Origin: Combretum micranthum
Lineage: Eukaryota; Streptophyta; Magnoliopsida; Myrtales; Combretaceae
Assembly: GCA_024138025.1 (NCBI GenBank)
Contig: JAMXBD010000970.1
Location: 248,001-312,000, forward strand
DNA: 64,000 bases
Reading direction: 5' to 3'
A program made the translations under genes and the position numbers. Within the stretch, counting starts at the first letter, position 1. Each line of letters starts with the position of its first letter. Below the pieces are notes generated by a model that saw nothing but the letters and a program-made list of their open reading frames with translations, ran no database searches and was not told the DNA's origin. Of the stretch, positions 60,310 through 64,000 are shown in pieces.

Positions 60310-60400
60310 TTCTTAGTCCCGGGATGCCTTGACAAAGCTAAGGCTCCAATACTTGATCGGGATTCCTTGATGAAGCTAAGGTTCCCAATGCTTGATATTT
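60310..60400 (+). repeat. LTR J internal two-unit repeat
   Basis: CCTTGACAAAGCTAAGGCTCC and CCTTGATGAAGCTAAGGTTCC-type units, each followed by an ATACTTGATCGGG- or ATGCTTGAT-type phrase, match the units in LTR C near 17815-17940. Confidence 0.75.
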
Positions 60401-61536
60401 TACTTTCTTGTTCATTAATTATTTTTAGTATTTTCTTATGATCTTATTATTTTATATGCTCATGATACTTGCATTTGCGTAATGTTAATGTCTCAACTAA
60501 TCTAAAAATAGAATTTTGTTTTACTAAATGAACTCAAAGCTAAGTTTCCAATTATATGATTTACCACAAACATGAGGTTATTATCAACAACCTAGAAATA
60601 GAATAATACAAGTTTTCTCAAATAACGAAGATAGTTTTACCAAAGAAAACATAAATAAATATTTTCCTTGTATTTTATGGTAATCTAAGTTTTTAGAAAA
60701 ATAAATCGTTAATATCGAAAGTTTAAGATTTAAATTCTTTTCTAAACTAAGGAACAAACTAGTTTTCAAAGTTAAGACAAAAAAAATCAACTCATCAAGT
60801 TGTGAACCCACTTAGGAAAAATAATGATTTTCAAATTTCTAAAAGAAGGAACTAATTTTCAAAGGAATATAAATGAGGTAAGATTTATAATAATGGATTT
60901 TATAAAGATGATTCTTCTCAAAAGAAATGAAAGAACAAGTTTTAGAAAGCAAAAGCTTATATTTTAGAAATGAATATAAGAAGACAAGATTCATTTTCTA
61001 AAACCATCCTAAATACAAAATTATAAAAAGGTTTTGAACAAATATACTTTTTGATAAAAATCGATCTTTTATCACTAGAAGCGAAATTTATGAAAAACTA
61101 AGGTTAAAAGGAAATTTTACTTGTTTTGGAAAAGGAAATGAAGAAAATAAAATAAGAATATACTCATTTATAACAACCTAGTAAAAATATAAAATTTCTT
61201 TAAATACTTGAAAAGAAAATTTCAAAGTTAAAATCTAAATGAATTGTTTTATAAATTGTTGAGACACTACCATTGGGATTTTTGCATATAAAGTGAGCAT
61301 ACCTATATATTCAAAAGTATTTATCAAATATATATTTATATTATTTCAAAAGGATTTTCTTTAAAATGGAGATGAGTTAGAAAATGGATTTTTGCAAAAG
61401 TTTAGAAAATTCGTTTTAAATCTGTACCTGACGTTTTCGGAACCCAAATGACCTTTTATGACAAGGATAAGCTTAGAAATAGATAGATCTTTTCGAATAG
61501 GTAGAAAACGGTATATTATACGCGCGATTCCGAGTT

Positions 61537-61561
61537 GAAATGACCAAGTTATGGCCATTTT
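61537..61561 (+). other. LTR J conserved palindromic block
   Basis: AAATGACCA and TGGCCATTT arms flank AGTTA. Confidence 0.7.
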
Positions 61562-61668
61562 AAGTTGGAACATTCCCTCATGCGAACTTTAACGTTCTTT
61601 GACATTGTTTTGTCAAAATGCAAGAAAATCTTCAAGAAAAACTCATTGTGGGTATTTTCTTTGGTTAG

Positions 61669-61766
61669 GTGATCCCGAGGAAGGATTCCTTTACCCCGAG
61701 GATTGTTACGATTAAGTGGAGTGTGTGAACGACTCATCCGCTTAGAGGAATAGACGACATGGCATC
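61669..61766 (+). other. LTR J splice-exon-like unit
   Basis: It follows TTTGGTTAG and ends ACATGGCATC before GTGAGTTAC. It encodes GDPEEGFLYPEDCYD, read from the preceding G, and then TAA, with 45 further bases before the donor. Confidence 0.7.
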
Positions 61767-62108
61767 GTGAGTTACTTCCCGTTAATTTTCTCATACTCTT
61801 GATTGTGCTTGTAAAATTAGTTGCACTAGAATTTAGGCAAAATCAAAAGGAAGTGTATGATAATATGTTGAAAGAATACTAAGTATATCGAGACTCGATT
61901 TGTTTTTAATAAAGTTGTATGTGCATTAATATCTTGAAGTGTTTGAAATTGGTTGATCACTTGAAAGAAGTTAAATGTAACTACTAGACTTTAATTAAAG
62001 AAACTATTCATGCACTTCATATGTTGAGTCACATTGCATTCACTACTATACAATTGGTGGGACAAGTGTATAATAGTGGTGGTAGACATAACCGGTATAT
62101 CATGTAAG

Positions 62109-62250
62109 TGGCGAGTAGGAGCCGGTAAGAACTACTTAAATTGATGGCTAGTAGGAGCCTGTAATAACTACAAGTTTTTGGTGGCTAGTAGGAGCCTGTA
62201 ATAACTACAAATTTTTGATGGCGTATAGGAGCCGGTAAGATCTATAAAAG
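62109..62250 (+). repeat. LTR J tandem-repeat slot
   Basis: Four units of about 37 bp share TGGCTAGTAGGAGCCTGTAA, or the variant with CGAG and CGG, followed by an AACTACAA or ATCTATAA phrase. Confidence 0.85.
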
Positions 62251-62295
62251 TGTTTTTAAAAGTTGTGGCTGTAATTGGCCTGAATACCCAACCCC

Positions 62296-62345
62296 GAATG
62301 AAGGGCGTAATTCATTCAACATATGATTCCCGGAAAGTCATATGT
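62296..62345 (+). other. LTR J hairpin pair (I and II)
   Basis: Hairpin I arms are GAATGAA and TTCATTC, a paired change relative to GAATGGA/TCCATTC of LTRs L and D. Hairpin II arms are ACATATGA and TCATATGT. Confidence 0.75.
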
Positions 62346-62439
62346 CTTGTATGCTCACGTGGTTGTTGCATTTCATATGTGTGAATAATAAACTTGATTG
62401 ATAATTTTCTTCGAGTATGAATTTTGGGATTTACTCACT

Positions 62440-62455
62440 AAGCTAGTTGTAGCTT
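62440..62455 (+). other. LTR J hairpin III
   Basis: The arms AAGCTA and TAGCTT flank GTTG. Confidence 0.6.
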
Positions 62456-63284
62456 ATACCCCTATAGATTTGTTGAAACAGGTATGCTAGTGGCCTAAAT
62501 TGAGGATCATGACTTTAAGGAAGTCAGGGACGGATGATTAAGGATATGGAATCATACGATGAAGAAAGTTTGTAAGGTTCTTTATATGTGATAACCTATA
62601 TGATTAGGGACGTATATTTATTTGAAGATAATAGAAGAATATGCCTTAAGAATTGAATTGTGATATGCTTATGTTTTATATTAAGTATTCTCTTTGCCTT
62701 GTTACTTATTTATTATCAATATAAATTGCGCTACTCCGATGCGTCCCCTTGGTTGTGATGTACGCCTTGTACATAATATGAAAGCCTTTGCATGACTAAG
62801 GTAGTCATTCCTAGGCTTTAGTATTGTGTACGGCGGACTGCCACGTTTAGGGTATCCCTCGGGGCGTGACAATAAAGAGTTCTAAAATTTTCTTCTAGCA
62901 AAAATCATCAAAATCATGCATACATTAAACTCATCACATGTCATTCATGCTAGGAAATCATTCCTATTTCATGTATACATGATTTATCAAGTAGAAACAT
63001 TACAAGCCTTTACAAAACTATTTTTCGAAAATGGAGATCATTACTGATCAGATCTGATCCCTCTGTTTCATAACCTAAATATTTTTCAAAACTTGAAAAT
63101 AATATTATAATTAGATAGAAATCGATATATAATTTGCAAAATTCCGAGTTAAAATGTCCAAGTTATGGCCGTTTTAAGTCGGGACTTCCATAAATAGCGA
63201 GAATCACAATTTTGATTAGTTCTGATATATAGTTTGGATTAGTTAAGTGATGAAATACTTATTAGGGTATTTCTTCCTTGTTAG

Positions 63285-63353
63285 GTGATCCCGAAATCGA
63301 CGAATCCTTACCACCTGATTACTACTACTAAAAGACCAGCAAACCATGACCAA
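63285..63353 (+). other. LTR I splice-exon-like unit
   Basis: It follows TTCCTTGTTAG and is followed by GTGAGTATC. It encodes DPEIDESLPPDYYY and then TAA. Confidence 0.7.
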
Positions 63354-63663
63354 GTGAGTATCACTTTTGATTTCAATTATTGCTTGTGATTGTAATGGTA
63401 GTTGCACTAGATACTTGGCAAAGATAAAATGAGTATACATGATGGGGTTGAATGGGAATTATATATATGTTGATGTTGTTGTGAGAACTTGAATTTAAAG
63501 AATATCGAAACCGGGTGATTAATCATTGCTTGTATAGATGAATTAGGAATAACTATTTGTGGATATTGATTGGTCACTTAAAAGAATTGGTATAATTGAT
63601 TATTCAGAATTGAAGGTAAATTTGAACTCATTCATATCACGATGGGGATGGAGCATTAGCATT

Positions 63664-63792
63664 TGATGGTTTCCTGTGATCCTAAATGGTGTAAAAGTTA
63701 GTTAATTGTGATCCATAAAACGAATTATTGAGTTGGTTAATCGTGACCCATAAAACGAATTATAAGTTGGTTGACCGTGAGCCTAAATGGCG
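63664..63792 (+). repeat. LTR I tandem-repeat slot
   Basis: Four units of about 34 bp contain GTTGGTTAATCGTGA- or GTTAGTTAATTGTGA-type starts and end AAACGAATTAT or AAATGG. They are close to LTR B units. Confidence 0.8.
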
Positions 63793-63826
63793 TCGTATCA
63801 CAGGATTCATTAATCTGCCAACCCAA

Positions 63827-63875
63827 GATGGAGGGCGCAAGTCCATCCACATATGATTTCCGGCTGGTCATATGT
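63827..63875 (+). other. LTR I hairpin pair (I and II)
   Basis: Hairpin I arms are GATGGA and TCCATC. Hairpin II arms are ACATATGA and TCATATGT. Hairpin III follows at 63972-63986 with AAGCTA and TAGCTT. Confidence 0.7.
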
Positions 63876-64000
63876 TTGTTGAATTCACGTGTTTGATGCA
63901 TATCATTTGTCTGATTAATCACTTGTTTGATTGATGTGTTGTAATTGTGATCATGGAAGTTTTCACTCACTAAGCTAGTATAGCTTACACCCCTATAGTT

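Larger units (their letters stand above)
58525..62871 (+). mobile_element. LTR J, solo long LTR, 4347 bp, nested in I
   Basis: It starts GTAAACCCCC at 58525, the first T of TGTAA being lost, and ends GGGGCGTGACA at 62871. ATAAA flanks both ends (58520-58524 and 62872-62876), and the LTR I sequence is continuous across it when compared with LTR B. There is no internal region. It is the best copy for the promoter and splice signals. Confidence 0.92.
56630..64000 (+). mobile_element. LTR I, long LTR running off the window, with J nested
   Basis: It starts TGTAAATCCCGA at 56630; the left flank is GTCTT. It is collinear with LTR B on both sides of J (58525-62871). By comparison with B about 0.4 kb remains beyond the window. 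Landmarks are TATAAATA 57331, palindromic block 63151-63175, splice-like unit 63285, tandem repeat 63664, hairpins 63827-63986. Confidence 0.85.

Noticed and set aside
60058..60441. 127-residue hydrophobic frame in LTR J as a membrane protein
   Set aside because: It arises from T-rich DNA. The aligned parts of C, D and Q do not keep it open.

Overview
This window looks like plant nuclear repeat DNA, probably from a eudicot with an AT-rich genome. The evidence is plant-type Ty3/gypsy gag, protease and reverse transcriptase remnants, a plant L1-type LINE fragment, hAT-like and PIF/Harbinger-like miniature elements, and no convincing host gene, rRNA, tRNA or CRISPR array. The species cannot be named from sequence alone. 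Almost every long open frame here is a chance frame in repeat DNA or a broken piece of retrotransposon protein.

The dominant feature is a family of very long LTRs (about 2.9 to 4.5 kb). They begin TGTAA(A/G)CCCC and end GGGGCGTGACA or close variants. Most have no internal region, so they are solo LTRs, and several are flanked by recognisable 5-bp target-site duplications. They are nested. LTR B (20848-24344, TTAAT) lies in LTR A (20438-27720, ATTGT), which lies in LTR C (16091-27886, GATTT/GATCT), which lies in the 5' LTR of an Athila/Tat-like element F (pieces between 13.5 and 37.8 kb). LTR E (28117-37401) interrupts the same F LTR and itself holds Q, a truncated chromovirus-like element with LTR, leader ORF, gag, protease and RT on the minus strand. 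To the right, LTR L (40123-44524, AATAG) lies in LTR K (38213-45509, CTTTG), which lies in the 3' LTR of a second Athila-like element M. LTR J (58525-62871, ATAAA) lies in LTR I (56630 to beyond the window). LTR D (9082-12601, ATTAC) sits alone on the minus strand.

Region by region: 1-5.4 kb holds DNA-transposon-like inverted repeats and AT-rich sequence. 5.4-8.3 kb holds a K-type LTR interrupted by an F-type LTR. 9.1-12.6 kb is solo LTR D. 13.5-37.8 kb is element F with its nested LTRs. 37.8-47.3 kb is element M with K and L. 47.3-48.4 kb is a Met-tRNA-primed LTR element. 48.4-49.7 kb is a Harbinger-like element. 49.7-52.0 kb is a diverged LTR N carrying a hAT-like MITE. 52.2-53.0 kb is a LINE fragment. 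53.0-56.6 kb is a rearranged gypsy element H with LTR, gag and zinc-knuckle pieces. 56.6-64.0 kb is LTR I with J inside.

The most interesting signal is inside the long LTRs. At the same relative place, and always on the LTR sense strand, at least eleven copies carry a short splice-exon-like unit (polypyrimidine-AG, then 42-98 bases, then a GTGAGT or GTAAGT donor). Most of these units encode a short tail ending in Asp-(Tyr/Phe)-(Tyr/Phe)-Asp followed by a stop. Further downstream come a fast-changing tandem-repeat slot and three consecutive small hairpins whose arms differ between copies but still pair. Together these suggest a spliced, structured long leader conserved across divergent retrotransposon families. 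The proposal is testable with RNA data and alignments.
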